Assembly: GCA_938028835.1 (NCBI GenBank)
Contig: CALIMJ010000033.1
Coordinates: 1-64,000, forward strand
Reading direction: 5' to 3'
From: an uncultured bacterium
Lineage (GTDB): Bacteria > Sysuimicrobiota > Sysuimicrobiia > Sysuimicrobiales > Sysuimicrobiaceae
DNA length: 64,000 nt
Shown: piece after piece, positions 16,270-23,634 of the stretch
Position numbering within the stretch: position 1 is the stretch's first letter
Layout of the letters: every line of letters begins with the position of its first letter
Notes under the pieces: generated by a model
Told to the model about the DNA's origin: nothing
Database searches by the model: none
Seen by the model: the letters and a program-made list of their open reading frames with translations, nothing else
Position numbers and translations under genes: made by a program

Positions 16270-17145
16270 TTGTCCATCGCGCCGGTCCCGCAGCGCCCGC
16301 CGTGGCTGAAGGCTCGCCTGCCCTCCGGACCCAGCTACCGCGAGCTGGTCCACATCATGCGCTCCCAGCGGCTGCACACGGTGTGCGAGGAAGCGCGCTG
16401 CCCGAACATCGGGGACTGCTGGGAGCGGCGGACCGCCACCTTCCTCATCCTGGGCAACGTGTGCACCCGGAACTGCTCGTACTGCGCCATCGCCCACGGG
16501 CTGCCCACGGAGGTGGACTGGATGGAACCGGAACGGGTGGCGCGAGCCGTGGCGGCCATGGGGCTGCGCCACGCGGTGGTCACCTCCGTGGACCGGGACG
16601 ACCTGCGGGACGGTGGGGCCGCGGTGTTCGCGCAGACCATCCGCCGGATCCGCCAGCTGCGGCCCGACTGTACCGTGGAGGTCCTCATCCCGGACTTCAA
16701 GGGGGACCCGGAAGCCCTACGGACGGTGCTGGACGCCGGCCCCGACATTCTCAACCACAACATCGAGACGGTGCGGCCCGTGTTCCGGCGGGTGCGCGGC
16801 GGGGGCAACTACGACCGGTCCCTGGAGCTGCTGGCGCGGGTGAAGTGGTGGGGCTACCCGTGCCTGACCAAGAGCGGCCTCATGGTGGGCCTGGGCGAGA
16901 CCTTCGACCAGGTGGTGGACACCCTCCGAGACCTGCGGTCCGTGGGCTGCGACATCGTGACGGTGGGACAGTACCTGAGCCCGGGCCCGGGCTTCGAGCC
17001 CGTGCACCGGTACTGGCACCCGGAGGAGTTCGCGGAGATCAAACGGGTCGGTCTGGCCATGGGGTTCCGCCACGTGGAGTCCGGGCCTCTCGTGCGCAGC
17101 AGCTACCACGCGGACGAGCAGGTCCAGAGAGCGGCGGTGCGGTGA
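16270..17145 (+). CDS. lipA: Lipoyl synthase
   Basis: A 291-residue radical-SAM enzyme that inserts sulfur into octanoyl groups of lipoyl domains. The N-terminal auxiliary cluster motif is CEEARCPNIGDCW and the radical-SAM CxxxCxxC is CTRNCSYC. The start is TTG, preceded by AAAGGAGGTCC. It lies directly after the E2 gene, so the operon supplies its own cofactor maturation. No octanoyltransferase (LipB/LipM) or lipoate ligase gene is in the window. Confidence 0.96.
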   Translation: MSIAPVPQRPPWLKARLPSGPSYRELVHIMRSQRLHTVCEEARCPNIGDCWERRTATFLILGNVCTRNCSYCAIAHGLPTEVDWMEPERVARAVAAMGLRHAVVTSVDRDDLRDGGAAVFAQTIRRIRQLRPDCTVEVLIPDFKGDPEALRTVLDAGPDILNHNIETVRPVFRRVRGGGNYDRSLELLARVKWWGYPCLTKSGLMVGLGETFDQVVDTLRDLRSVGCDIVTVGQYLSPGPGFEPVHRYWHPEEFAEIKRVGLAMGFRHVESGPLVRSSYHADEQVQRAAVR

Positions 17146-17615
17146 ACTCGGCCTCGGTTTGGTTGCAGGACGGCGACCGGGTACAGGTGTTACCGAGCTG
17201 GCGCCTGCACGCCCGCGTGGTGCTGGTCCTGCACGGACCCGGCTGCTGGGACTGCGCGCAGGTCGCCAGGGCCGCGGGCCGGCGGGCGGGGGCCTGGTCG
17301 TCCTGGGGCGTGGAGGCGCTGGTGGTCCGGGAGGAGGAAGCGGCGGTGGACGCCCCGATCCCCCAGGTGCGCGACCCTGCGGGCCGCACCCGTCAGCGGC
17401 ACAGCCCGGGGGCGGACGCGCTGGTGCTGGTGTTCGACCGTCGCGGGGAAGTGGCCGCCTGCTGGACCCTGGCCCACCCCCGGGAGCCAGACTGGGAGCA
17501 GGTGGACGCGACAGTGCGCTGGGTGGGCGTGCAGGAGCCGGAGTGCGGCACGTGTGCGGTGGAGCCGGCCTGGCAGCAACTCAGCGGGGAGGAGAGGATA
17601 TGGAGGTGCACCTGA
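17142..17615 (+). CDS. Thioredoxin-fold protein with two CxxC motifs
   Basis: A 157-residue protein with the pattern of a small redoxin: a beta strand ARVVLVLHGPGCWDCAQVAR with the redox-type motif Cys35-Trp-Asp-Cys38, and a C-terminal second CxxC (Cys135-Gly-Thr-Cys138) ending AVEPAW. There is no signal peptide. GTG 17142 overlaps the lipA stop as GTGA, and its 3' end overlaps the next gene by 16 bases. Its role is not known. Co-translation with lipA suggests a link to lipoate or disulfide metabolism, which is inference only. Confidence 0.75.
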   Translation: MNSASVWLQDGDRVQVLPSWRLHARVVLVLHGPGCWDCAQVARAAGRRAGAWSSWGVEALVVREEEAAVDAPIPQVRDPAGRTRQRHSPGADALVLVFDRRGEVAACWTLAHPREPDWEQVDATVRWVGVQEPECGTCAVEPAWQQLSGEERIWRCT

Positions 17616-18265
17616 CCACGCGGCGGTTCGAGCTGGGCGAGTATGCCCGCGAGGTCCTGGACCGCTCCCTGAGGCGCCTGGAGCGCCGCCTGCGCCACTT
17701 TCGGCCGGACCTGGTCCACCTGCAGGTCCACTTGGAGCGGGCGGCCCGCAAGGAGGAGTACACCGGCAGCGCCCGGCTGCACCTTCCCGGGCGGGTGCTG
17801 TACGCACGGCGCAATCGGTCCGCGACCGCGGAGGGGTGGATCCGGGCCGCCTTCGACGACCTGGAGCAGCAGCTGTCCCGCTACAAAGCCAAGCTCAGGC
17901 GGGAGCACGCCCACGAGCGCCGCCGTGCCTCGCTGCCCCCGGAGGCGGTGGAGGCCTACGAGCAGGCCCTGCTGGAAGAGCGGGAGCTGCTGGACCGGGC
18001 GCTGGCCGGAGACCGGGAGGCCTTCGATCGTCTGACGGACCAGGACCTGCCGGCCCTGCGACGGGCCGTGGAGCGCGAGCTCCTGCGGCTGGGTCGGCCC
18101 GTCACCGCGGAGGCCGTGCAGCAGGCGGTGGCGGACGCCCTGTCCGTGGGCTTCCGCAACCTGGCCCGCAAGCCCGCCCGGTGGACCGTGGGCGGCTGGC
18201 TGGCGTGGGTGGCCCGACGCACCCTGCGGATGGAGCCGGTGGTCACCGTCCGGGGGGGCGACTGA
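17600..18265 (+). CDS. HPF/RaiA ribosome-hibernation domain fused to a sigma-70 region-2-like domain
   Basis: A 221-residue protein starting at ATG 17600 after a GGGAGGAGAGG site. Residues 1-105 match HPF/RaiA (EVHLTTRRFELGEYAREVLD ... FDDLEQQLSRYKAKLRRE), which binds the 30S decoding region and silences ribosomes. The normal long-HPF C-terminal dimerisation domain is missing. Instead, after a helical linker, residues 131-212 read like region 2 of ECF sigma factors (LDRALAGDREAFDRL ... GWLAWVARRTLR). No sigma region 4 follows, so it is unlikely to be a full sigma factor. The HPF half is secure; the sigma-like assignment is pattern recognition. Confidence 0.8.
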   Translation: MEVHLTTRRFELGEYAREVLDRSLRRLERRLRHFRPDLVHLQVHLERAARKEEYTGSARLHLPGRVLYARRNRSATAEGWIRAAFDDLEQQLSRYKAKLRREHAHERRRASLPPEAVEAYEQALLEERELLDRALAGDREAFDRLTDQDLPALRRAVERELLRLGRPVTAEAVQQAVADALSVGFRNLARKPARWTVGGWLAWVARRTLRMEPVVTVRGGD

Positions 18266-18283
18266 CCCGGTCCGGTGGGGACT

Positions 18284-19297
18284 TCAACCCGCCCGCGCCG
18301 CTTCCCGCTCCTTCTTCTCCATGATGGCGCTGGAGTGTCCGGGGAAGGCCTTAGCCCCCGGGTTCAGGTACGTGTAGGCGTTGTTGACCGCCGTGGCCGC
18401 CTCCCCGTACGCGGTGGCGATAAGCTTCAGCTTTCCCGGGTAGGTGGTGATGTCGCCCGCTGCGTACACCCCCGGCAGGTTCGTCTCCATCTTGGTGTTC
18501 ACCACGATGGAGTCGTCCTCGATCTGTAGTCCCCACTCCCGGATGGGCCCCAGGTTGCTGACCAGCCCGAGGAAGGCCAGGACGGCGTCGACCTCCAGAA
18601 CCTCCTCCTCCTTGGTCCGGTTGTTGAAGATGATCGCGCGCTCCACCCGGTCGTTCCCCTCCAGGGCCTTCAGCTCGTAGAAGAGTTTGACCTTCGCCTC
18701 CGAGCTCATCAGCTTGCGCACGGAGTCCTCGTGGGCGCGGAACTGATCCCGTCGGTGGATCAGGGTGAGCTCCCGCGTGATGGGCAGCAGGTTCAGGGCC
18801 CAGTCCAGGGCGCTGTCCCCGCCTCCTACCACCAGCACCCGCCGGTCCCGGAAGTCCTCCCGGTTGCGGACGGAGAAGAACAGGCCCCGTCCCTCGTACC
18901 GGTCCAGCTCGGGTCGGTTGTACTTCTTGGGGGTGAACGCCCCGATCCCCGCGGCGATCAGCACCACCCGGGTGAAGTGCTCCTGGCCCGTGTGGGTGAC
19001 CAGGCGGTAGTGGCCGTCCGGCAGCCGTTCCAGGACCTCCACCCGCTCGTTGAGGACCACCGTGGGGTTGTACTGCATGGCCTGCTCGATCTGGTTGCGG
19101 ATGAGGTCCTTGCCGAGGATCTTGGGGAACCCGGCCACGTCGTAGATGTACTTGTCGGGGTACAGGGCGGTGACCTGGCCGCCCAGGTCGGACTGGCTGT
19201 CGATGATCTTCGTGCGCAGAGCCCGGAACCCTGCGTAGTAGGCCGCGAACAGCCCGGTGGGGCCCGCCCCGATGATGGTGATGTCGTACAGGTCCAT
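18284..19297 (-). CDS. Ferredoxin-NADP+ reductase, thioredoxin-reductase-like type
   Basis: A 337-residue flavoprotein of the YumC type. The FAD site is IIGAGPTGLFAAYYAG and the NADP site is VVGGGDSALDWAL. It lacks the CxxC pair of true thioredoxin reductases, which points to ferredoxin/flavodoxin-NADP reductase. A second FAD-binding segment, GVYAAGDITTYPGKLKLIATA, is near the C-terminus. The ATG follows an AAGGAGGCGCC site. The gene is convergent with the HPF fusion gene and divergent from the MoeB-like gene. Confidence 0.9.
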   Translation of the reverse strand: MDLYDITIIGAGPTGLFAAYYAGFRALRTKIIDSQSDLGGQVTALYPDKYIYDVAGFPKILGKDLIRNQIEQAMQYNPTVVLNERVEVLERLPDGHYRLVTHTGQEHFTRVVLIAAGIGAFTPKKYNRPELDRYEGRGLFFSVRNREDFRDRRVLVVGGGDSALDWALNLLPITRELTLIHRRDQFRAHEDSVRKLMSSEAKVKLFYELKALEGNDRVERAIIFNNRTKEEEVLEVDAVLAFLGLVSNLGPIREWGLQIEDDSIVVNTKMETNLPGVYAAGDITTYPGKLKLIATAYGEAATAVNNAYTYLNPGAKAFPGHSSAIMEKKEREAARAG

Positions 19298-19324
19298 GGC
19301 GCCTCCTTGACGCGTTCTGCGGGC

Positions 19325-19330
19325 ATTTTA
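19325..19330 (-). promoter_or_regulatory. Extended -10 promoter element for the ferredoxin-NADP reductase gene
   Basis: On the minus strand the sequence reads TGCTAAAAT, an extended -10 (TGn then TAAAAT), about 30 bases before the start codon. No good -35 lies upstream, which fits extended -10 promoters. An inverted repeat TGAC-N4-GTCA (19357-19368) lies just upstream and could be a regulator site. Confidence 0.5.
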
Positions 19331-19396
19331 GCAGAGGGACCCTCAGCGCCGCCTGTTGACCCGTGTCAGTCGGAGGGTCCGGGCTCCCGGCGGCGT

Positions 19397-19426
19397 TTGA
19401 CACTCCTCCCCCCGGTCGGGTACCCT
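19397..19426 (+). promoter_or_regulatory. Sigma-70-type promoter for the MoeB-like gene
   Basis: TTGACA (19397-19402) is a perfect -35. TACCCT (19421-19426) after 18 bases is a fair -10. Transcription would begin near 19433 and leave a leader of about 135 bases before the ATG at 19568. Confidence 0.55.
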
Positions 19427-19432
19427 CCTAGC

Positions 19433-19567
19433 GGACCGATGGGTAGCCTGCGAAAGCCCCGCGAGTGCATCTGTCCCCGGCGGGGGTAAACCCCGCTCCG
19501 GGAGGAGACCCCCGCGCTTTTGCGTTTCCAGATCTGGGAATCCACTCAAGTGTTCGGGAGACGGAGG
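19433..19567 (+). other. Structured 5' leader upstream of the MoeB-like gene
   Basis: The predicted leader contains a strong hairpin at about 19474-19501. A CGGGG/CCCCG stem closes a GTAAA-containing loop, and outer CCCGG/CCGGG pairs extend it past a two-base bulge. A second small hairpin (CGC-GCTTTT-GCG) follows near 19513-19524. I do not recognise a known riboswitch consensus (SAM, TPP, FMN, cobalamin, Moco). It may be a regulatory RNA for a sulfur-carrier activation gene, or only GC-rich folding. Confidence 0.35.
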
Positions 19568-20752
19568 ATGGCGACGGTACAGGCTCTGACAGAGGAGCAG
19601 CTGCAGAGGTACTCCAGGCAGATCATCCTGGAGGAGGTCGGGGTAGCCGGCCAGCGCAAGCTGCTGGAAAGCCGCGTGCTGGTCGTGGGCGCCGGAGGGC
19701 TGGGCTCCCCCGCGGCCCTGTACTTGGCCGCCGCGGGCGTGGGTACCATCGGGATCGTGGACGGCGACCGGGTGGACCTCACCAACCTGCATCGGCAGAT
19801 CCTGCACTTCAACCACGACATCGGCCGGCCCAAGACCCAGTCCGCCCGCCGGACCCTGGAGGACGTGAACCCCGACGTGCGGGTGGTGCCCCACCAGACG
19901 GTCCTGACCTCCGCCAACGCCCTGGAGATCCTCTCGCAGTACGACGTGGTCATCAACGGCAGCGACAACTTCCCCACCCGTTACCTGGTCAACGACGCGT
20001 GCGTCCTCCTCGGCAAGCCCCTGGTGGACGCCAGCATCCTGCGGTGGGAGGGCCAGGCCACCACCTTCCTCCCGGGCGGGGGCTGCTACCGGTGCCTGTT
20101 CCCCAGTCCTCCGCCGCCCGGGGCGGTGCCGTCCTGCGCGGAGGCCGGGATCGTGGGGGCGGTGGCCGGCTTCATGGGTACCCACCAGGCCCTGGAGGCG
20201 ATCAAGGTCCTGCTGGGGGTGGGGGAGACCCTGGCCAACCGGCTCATGCTGTTCGACGCCCTCACGGGGGACATCCGCTTCGTGCGGTGGTCCCGGAACC
20301 CTGACTGCCCGGTGTGTGGAGACCACCCCACCATCCGCGAGCTCATTGACTACGAGGCTTTTTGCGGGGTGCCGGCTCACGACCGCTCTGCGGGGGTCCA
20401 GCCGACTCCCGCGGAGGTGTCCGTGGCGGAGGTGGACGGCCTGCTCCGGGAGGGGGCGGTGCTGCTGGATGTGCGGGAGGCGTGGGAGGTGGCTCAGGCC
20501 CACATCGAGGGGATGCGGTGGATCCCCATGGGCGAGGTGGAGGCCCGTTACCAGGAGATCCCCAGGGACCGCACCGTGGTGGTGTACTGCGCCTCCGGCC
20601 AGCGCAGCGGCAAGGTGACCCGGTGGCTGCGGGAGCGGGGCTACGACCGGGTGTTTAACCTGGTGGGCGGCATCCTCGCCTGGCAGAACGCGGGCCGGCC
20701 GGTCCGTACGGGCCTGCCGGAGCGGGAGGGAGAGCCGGCGGCCCGCACCTGA
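19568..20752 (+). CDS. moeB: MoeB/ThiF-type sulfur-carrier adenylyltransferase fused to rhodanese
   Basis: A 394-residue two-domain protein like eukaryotic MOCS3/Uba4. The E1-like domain has the ATP site VVGAGGLGSPAALYLAAAG, the Arg-rich finger RYSRQIIL, and zinc CxxC pairs in CYRCLF and CPVCGD. The C-terminal rhodanese domain (about residues 285-380) has the active loop YCASGQRS with the persulfide Cys. It should adenylate and sulfurate the C-terminal Gly-Gly of MoaD/ThiS-type carriers. The start ATG 19568 follows GACGGAGG; upstream in-frame starts extend into the leader and were rejected. Confidence 0.92.
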   Translation: MATVQALTEEQLQRYSRQIILEEVGVAGQRKLLESRVLVVGAGGLGSPAALYLAAAGVGTIGIVDGDRVDLTNLHRQILHFNHDIGRPKTQSARRTLEDVNPDVRVVPHQTVLTSANALEILSQYDVVINGSDNFPTRYLVNDACVLLGKPLVDASILRWEGQATTFLPGGGCYRCLFPSPPPPGAVPSCAEAGIVGAVAGFMGTHQALEAIKVLLGVGETLANRLMLFDALTGDIRFVRWSRNPDCPVCGDHPTIRELIDYEAFCGVPAHDRSAGVQPTPAEVSVAEVDGLLREGAVLLDVREAWEVAQAHIEGMRWIPMGEVEARYQEIPRDRTVVVYCASGQRSGKVTRWLRERGYDRVFNLVGGILAWQNAGRPVRTGLPEREGEPAART

Positions 20753-20776
20753 GGGGGGCTCCCTCCCGGCCCGGGC

Positions 20777-20792
20777 CGCCGCGCGAGCGGCG
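20777..20792. terminator. Possible bidirectional hairpin between convergent genes
   Basis: CGCCGC (20777-20782) and GCGGCG (20787-20792) form a perfect 6-bp stem with a GCGA tetraloop. It lies in the 42-bp gap between convergent moeB-like and yjbQ genes. There is no T-tract, so an intrinsic terminator role is uncertain. Confidence 0.3.
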
Positions 20793-20794
20793 CG

Positions 20795-21256
20795 CTAGAC
20801 CCCCATGATCTGCGCCACGATCCGGCGCGTCTGCGGGCCGTCCAGCTCTGCGAAGATCACGCTCTGGAAGCGGCCCAGCAGCAGCTTCCCCTCGTGGATG
20901 GGGATGGTGACGCTGTTCCCCAGCAGCAGCGACCGCAGGTGGGAGGTGGCGTTGCTTCGGTCGCAGTCGGAGTAGGCCGGGTCGTTGTGGAAGTAGCGCT
21001 CCGTCTCCGCCACCAGCCGCTGCAGCAGCTCCCGGACGTCCTGCAGCAGGGCGTCCTGGAACTCGTTCAGGAACAACGCGGTGGTCGTGTGCAGGGACTG
21101 CAGGTGCACGATCCCGTGCGTGACCTCCGCCAGGGCGGGGAGGTTCCGGACCAGGTCGGTAATGTTCCGGACCTCGAACCGCTCCGTGCTGTGGATCTGG
21201 AAGGTTTCCGTGAAGACCTTGAACAGCCCCGAAGCCGCCTCGGCCGCCCGCTTCAC
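20795..21256 (-). CDS. yjbQ: YjbQ/UPF0047 family protein (secondary thiamine-phosphate synthase-like)
   Basis: A 153-residue protein. Conserved elements are GIVHLQSLHTTTALFLNEFQD, the His/Asp-rich YFHNDPAYSDCDRSNATSHLRS split over residues 90-111, and the C-terminal GRFQSVIFAELDGPQ. The family can replace ThiE activity weakly in E. coli, but its main role is not settled. GTG 21256 follows GGAGGTATGGAGG; the longer upstream reading runs into the promoter and was rejected. Confidence 0.9.
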   Translation of the reverse strand: MKRAAEAASGLFKVFTETFQIHSTERFEVRNITDLVRNLPALAEVTHGIVHLQSLHTTTALFLNEFQDALLQDVRELLQRLVAETERYFHNDPAYSDCDRSNATSHLRSLLLGNSVTIPIHEGKLLLGRFQSVIFAELDGPQTRRIVAQIMGV

Positions 21257-21340
21257 GCCTCCATACCTCCCTTGTCGCACCCTGCGCGGCCTCAGCGGCC
21301 GGCGAGGGTTCCGTCCGTGGGTTCGTACGAGATCAGCGGG

Positions 21341-21369
21341 ATTGTAGCACACGCGCCCCGGGCGGCCAA
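21341..21369 (-). promoter_or_regulatory. Promoter for yjbQ
   Basis: On the minus strand TTGGCC (21364-21369) is separated by 17 bases from TACAAT (21341-21346), which is preceded by TGC, an extended -10. It lies about 85 bases before the yjbQ start and back to back with the promoter of the Fe-S carrier operon. Confidence 0.65.
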
Positions 21370-21389
21370 CTACGCACGCGAGCACGCGT

Positions 21390-21418
21390 TTGACAGGCTC
21401 CGGGCCGGCCCCTAGAAT
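21390..21418 (+). promoter_or_regulatory. Consensus sigma-70-type promoter for the Fe-S carrier operon
   Basis: TTGACA (21390-21395), a 17-base spacer, then TAGAAT (21413-21418). This is the best promoter in the window and defines TAGAAT as a used -10 sequence in this genome. The first gene starts 50 bases downstream. Confidence 0.8.
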
Positions 21419-21467
21419 CGAGTCGGGTTTCCGCGGACCGGCTTTCCGCGGGGCCGGGGGAGGCGGG

Positions 21468-21854
21468 ATGATTACCCTGACGGAAGTCGCAGCCCAGAAG
21501 ATCCGGGAGCTGATGGCGGACCAGCCGGGGGAGGTCTACCTGCGGCTGTTCGTCACCAAGGGCGGGTGCGAGGGGTTCACCTACGGCATGGGGTTCGACG
21601 ACCGGCTCCAGCCGGATGACCGGGTGACGGAGCAGCACGGGATCCGGCTGGTGGTGGACCCCGTGACCTGGCAGGTCATGGACGGCGCCCGCATCGACTA
21701 CCGGCAGACGCCGTTCGGGGAAGGGTTTGCGGTGCACAACCCGAGGGCGGTGGCTACGTGCGGCTGCGGGCACTCCTTCAAGACCGCGGACGACGCGGGC
21801 GAGGCGCAGCCGTGTGAGGACGCCCAGCAGGCCGAGCAGGGGAGGCGGGGATGA
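21468..21854 (+). CDS. erpA: A-type iron-sulfur carrier (HesB/IscA/ErpA family)
   Basis: A 128-residue protein that accepts and delivers Fe-S clusters. The three conserved cysteines are in LFVTKGGCEGFTYG (first Cys) and TCGCGHSF (CGC pair), the arrangement of IscA/ErpA. A C-terminal tail after CGCGHSF is longer than usual and Asp/Glu-rich. ATG 21468 follows GGGGGAGGCGGG. Its stop overlaps the ATG of the NifU-like gene as ATGA, so the two are co-translated. Confidence 0.93.
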   Translation: MITLTEVAAQKIRELMADQPGEVYLRLFVTKGGCEGFTYGMGFDDRLQPDDRVTEQHGIRLVVDPVTWQVMDGARIDYRQTPFGEGFAVHNPRAVATCGCGHSFKTADDAGEAQPCEDAQQAEQGRRG

Positions 21855-22105
21855 GCGAGGCGGTTTCGAACGAGCTGGACGTGCGGGCGCGCGTGGAGCG
21901 GGTGCTGGAGGCCATCCGGCCGTACATACAGGCCGACGGGGGTGACATCGAGCTGGTGGACGTGTCCGATGGCATCGTCCAGATCCGACTGGCCGGCGCC
22001 TGCGTGGGTTGCATGTACTCCATGATGACCCTGCAGGCCGGGGTGGAGCGGATGATCCGCGAGGAGGTTCCGGAGATCCAGGCGGTGGAGGCCGTGCCCT
22101 TTTAG
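21851..22105 (+). CDS. NifU C-terminal-domain (Nfu-type) iron-sulfur scaffold
   Basis: An 84-residue stand-alone Nfu domain. RPYIQADGGDIELVDV and GACVGCMYSMMTLQAGVE contain the conserved CxxC (Cys-Val-Gly-Cys) that binds a 4Fe-4S cluster between two subunits. Its start overlaps the A-type carrier gene. Lipoyl synthase, encoded about 5 kb upstream, is a known type of Nfu client, but a direct link here is inference. Confidence 0.93.
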   Translation: MSEAVSNELDVRARVERVLEAIRPYIQADGGDIELVDVSDGIVQIRLAGACVGCMYSMMTLQAGVERMIREEVPEIQAVEAVPF

Positions 22106-22130
22106 CCGCGTCGACCGGAAGGAGTCCGCG

Positions 22131-22163
22131 GGGCCCCTCACGGAGGTGGGGGGCTCTTTGTTT
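22131..22163 (+). terminator. Intrinsic terminator or attenuator between nfu and rtcB
   Basis: GGGCCCCTC (22131-22139) pairs with GGGGGGCTC (22148-22156) in a 9-bp stem with two G-U pairs and an 8-base loop. TTTGTTT (22157-22163) follows, a rare T-rich run in this DNA. The rtcB ribosome-binding site begins right after it, so rtcB must depend on read-through or its own promoter. Confidence 0.65.
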
Positions 22164-22176
22164 GGGAGGTGCAGCC

Positions 22177-23631
22177 GTGACGCAGTGGACACGGGTGCTA
22201 CGGAAGGTGGACGACTACCGGTGGGAGATCCCGCAGGACTACAAGCCAGGCATGCGGGTGCCCGGGCTCGTGTACGCGGACGAGGCCATGCTGCGGCAGA
22301 TCGGTCAGGACCAGGCTCTGGAGCAGGTGGCCAACGTGGCCACCCTGCCCGGGATCGTCCGGTACTCCCTGGCCATGCCGGACATCCACTGGGGCTACGG
22401 TTTCCCGGTCGGCGGGGTGGCGGCGCTGCGCGCGGAGGACGGGGTGATCTCTCCCGGTGGCGTGGGGTACGACATCAACTGTGGCGTCCGGTTGCTGCGC
22501 ACGGACCTCACGGAGGAGGACGTACGCCCCAGGCTGCGGGAGCTGGTGGAGGAGCTGTTCCGCAACGTGCCCTCCGGCGTGGGCAGCACCGGCAAGGTCC
22601 GGGTCTCCCTGCGCGAAGTGGACGACGTGCTGCGGGGCGGGGCACGCTGGGCGGTGGAGCGGGGCTTCGGGACTCCCGCGGACCTGGACAGCATCGAGGC
22701 CTCCGGCCAGCTCCGGGACGCGGAGCCGGACGCGGTCAGCCCCCGGGCCAAGGAACGCGGCAAGGACCAGATCGGCACCCTGGGTTCCGGGAACCACTTC
22801 CTGGAGGTGCAGGTGGTGGAGGAGGTGTACGACCGCCGGGCCGCGGAGGTCATGGGACTCTTCCCCGGCCAGGTGGTGGTGTTCATCCACACGGGATCCC
22901 GAGGCCTCGGCTACCAGGTGTGCGAGGACTACCTCCGGGTGGCCGACCGGGCCCTCAAGAAGTACGGGATCAGCCTGCCGGACCGGCAGCTGGCGTGCGC
23001 CCCCTTCTCGTCCCCGGAAGGCCAGGAGTACTTCCGGGCCATGTGCTGCGCGGCAAACTTCGCCTGGGCGAACCGGCAGATGATCACGCACTGGGTGCGG
23101 GAGTCCTTCACCCGGGTACTGGGCCGGCCCCTGCGGGAGATCGGGCTGCAGGTGGTTTACGACGTCGCCCACAACATCGCCAAGCTGGAGACCTACCCGG
23201 TGGACGGCCGCCCTGTCCGGCTGGTGGTGCACCGGAAGGGCGCCACGCGGGCCTTCCCGCCCGGCCACCCGGAGATCCCCGCTCGGTACCGGGAGATCGG
23301 CCAGCCGGTGCTGATCCCGGGCGACATGGGGCGGTACTCCTTCGTGGCCGTGGGGACCGAGCGGGCCATGCAGGAGACCTTCGGCAGTACCTGCCACGGC
23401 GCCGGACGCGTGCGCAGCCGGAAGGCGGCGGTGCGGGAGCTGCGGGGTGTGGACATCGCCGCGGAGCTGGAGAAGCGCGGGATCCTGGTGCGGGCGCAGA
23501 ACCGGTCCCTGCTGGCGGAGGAGGCGTCTGAGGCCTACAAGGACGTCGCGGACGTGGTGGAGGTCTGCCACGGAGCAGGGATCTCCCGCAAGGTGGCGAA
23601 GATGCGGCCCATCGGTGTCGTGAAGGGGTGA
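22177..23631 (+). CDS. rtcB: RNA-splicing ligase RtcB
   Basis: A 484-residue RtcB. It joins 2',3'-cyclic phosphate and 5'-OH RNA ends using GTP and manganese. Metal-site motifs are YDINCGVRLL, GTLGSGNHFLEV and DVAHNIAKLE. The guanylylated His lies in STCHGAGRVRSR. GTG 22177 follows GGGAGGTGC; a longer reading from 22009 crosses the terminator and was rejected. No archease or release-factor partner gene is adjacent. Confidence 0.96.
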   Translation: MTQWTRVLRKVDDYRWEIPQDYKPGMRVPGLVYADEAMLRQIGQDQALEQVANVATLPGIVRYSLAMPDIHWGYGFPVGGVAALRAEDGVISPGGVGYDINCGVRLLRTDLTEEDVRPRLRELVEELFRNVPSGVGSTGKVRVSLREVDDVLRGGARWAVERGFGTPADLDSIEASGQLRDAEPDAVSPRAKERGKDQIGTLGSGNHFLEVQVVEEVYDRRAAEVMGLFPGQVVVFIHTGSRGLGYQVCEDYLRVADRALKKYGISLPDRQLACAPFSSPEGQEYFRAMCCAANFAWANRQMITHWVRESFTRVLGRPLREIGLQVVYDVAHNIAKLETYPVDGRPVRLVVHRKGATRAFPPGHPEIPARYREIGQPVLIPGDMGRYSFVAVGTERAMQETFGSTCHGAGRVRSRKAAVRELRGVDIAAELEKRGILVRAQNRSLLAEEASEAYKDVADVVEVCHGAGISRKVAKMRPIGVVKG

Positions 23632-23634
23632 GGG

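Noticed and set aside
17159-17599. Upstream extension of the HPF-fusion frame
   Set aside because: Overlaps the thioredoxin-like gene in another frame, is Gly/Arg-rich and non-homologous; ATG 17600 has a good binding site.
19356-19384. TTGACC as a -35 for the moeB-like gene
   Set aside because: No -10 at proper spacing (GC-only sequence); TTGACA at 19397 is better placed.
19433-19567. Known riboswitch class in the moeB leader
   Set aside because: I compared it by eye with SAM, TPP, FMN, cobalamin, ZTP, fluoride and Moco consensus cores and found no match; kept only as an unclassified structured leader.
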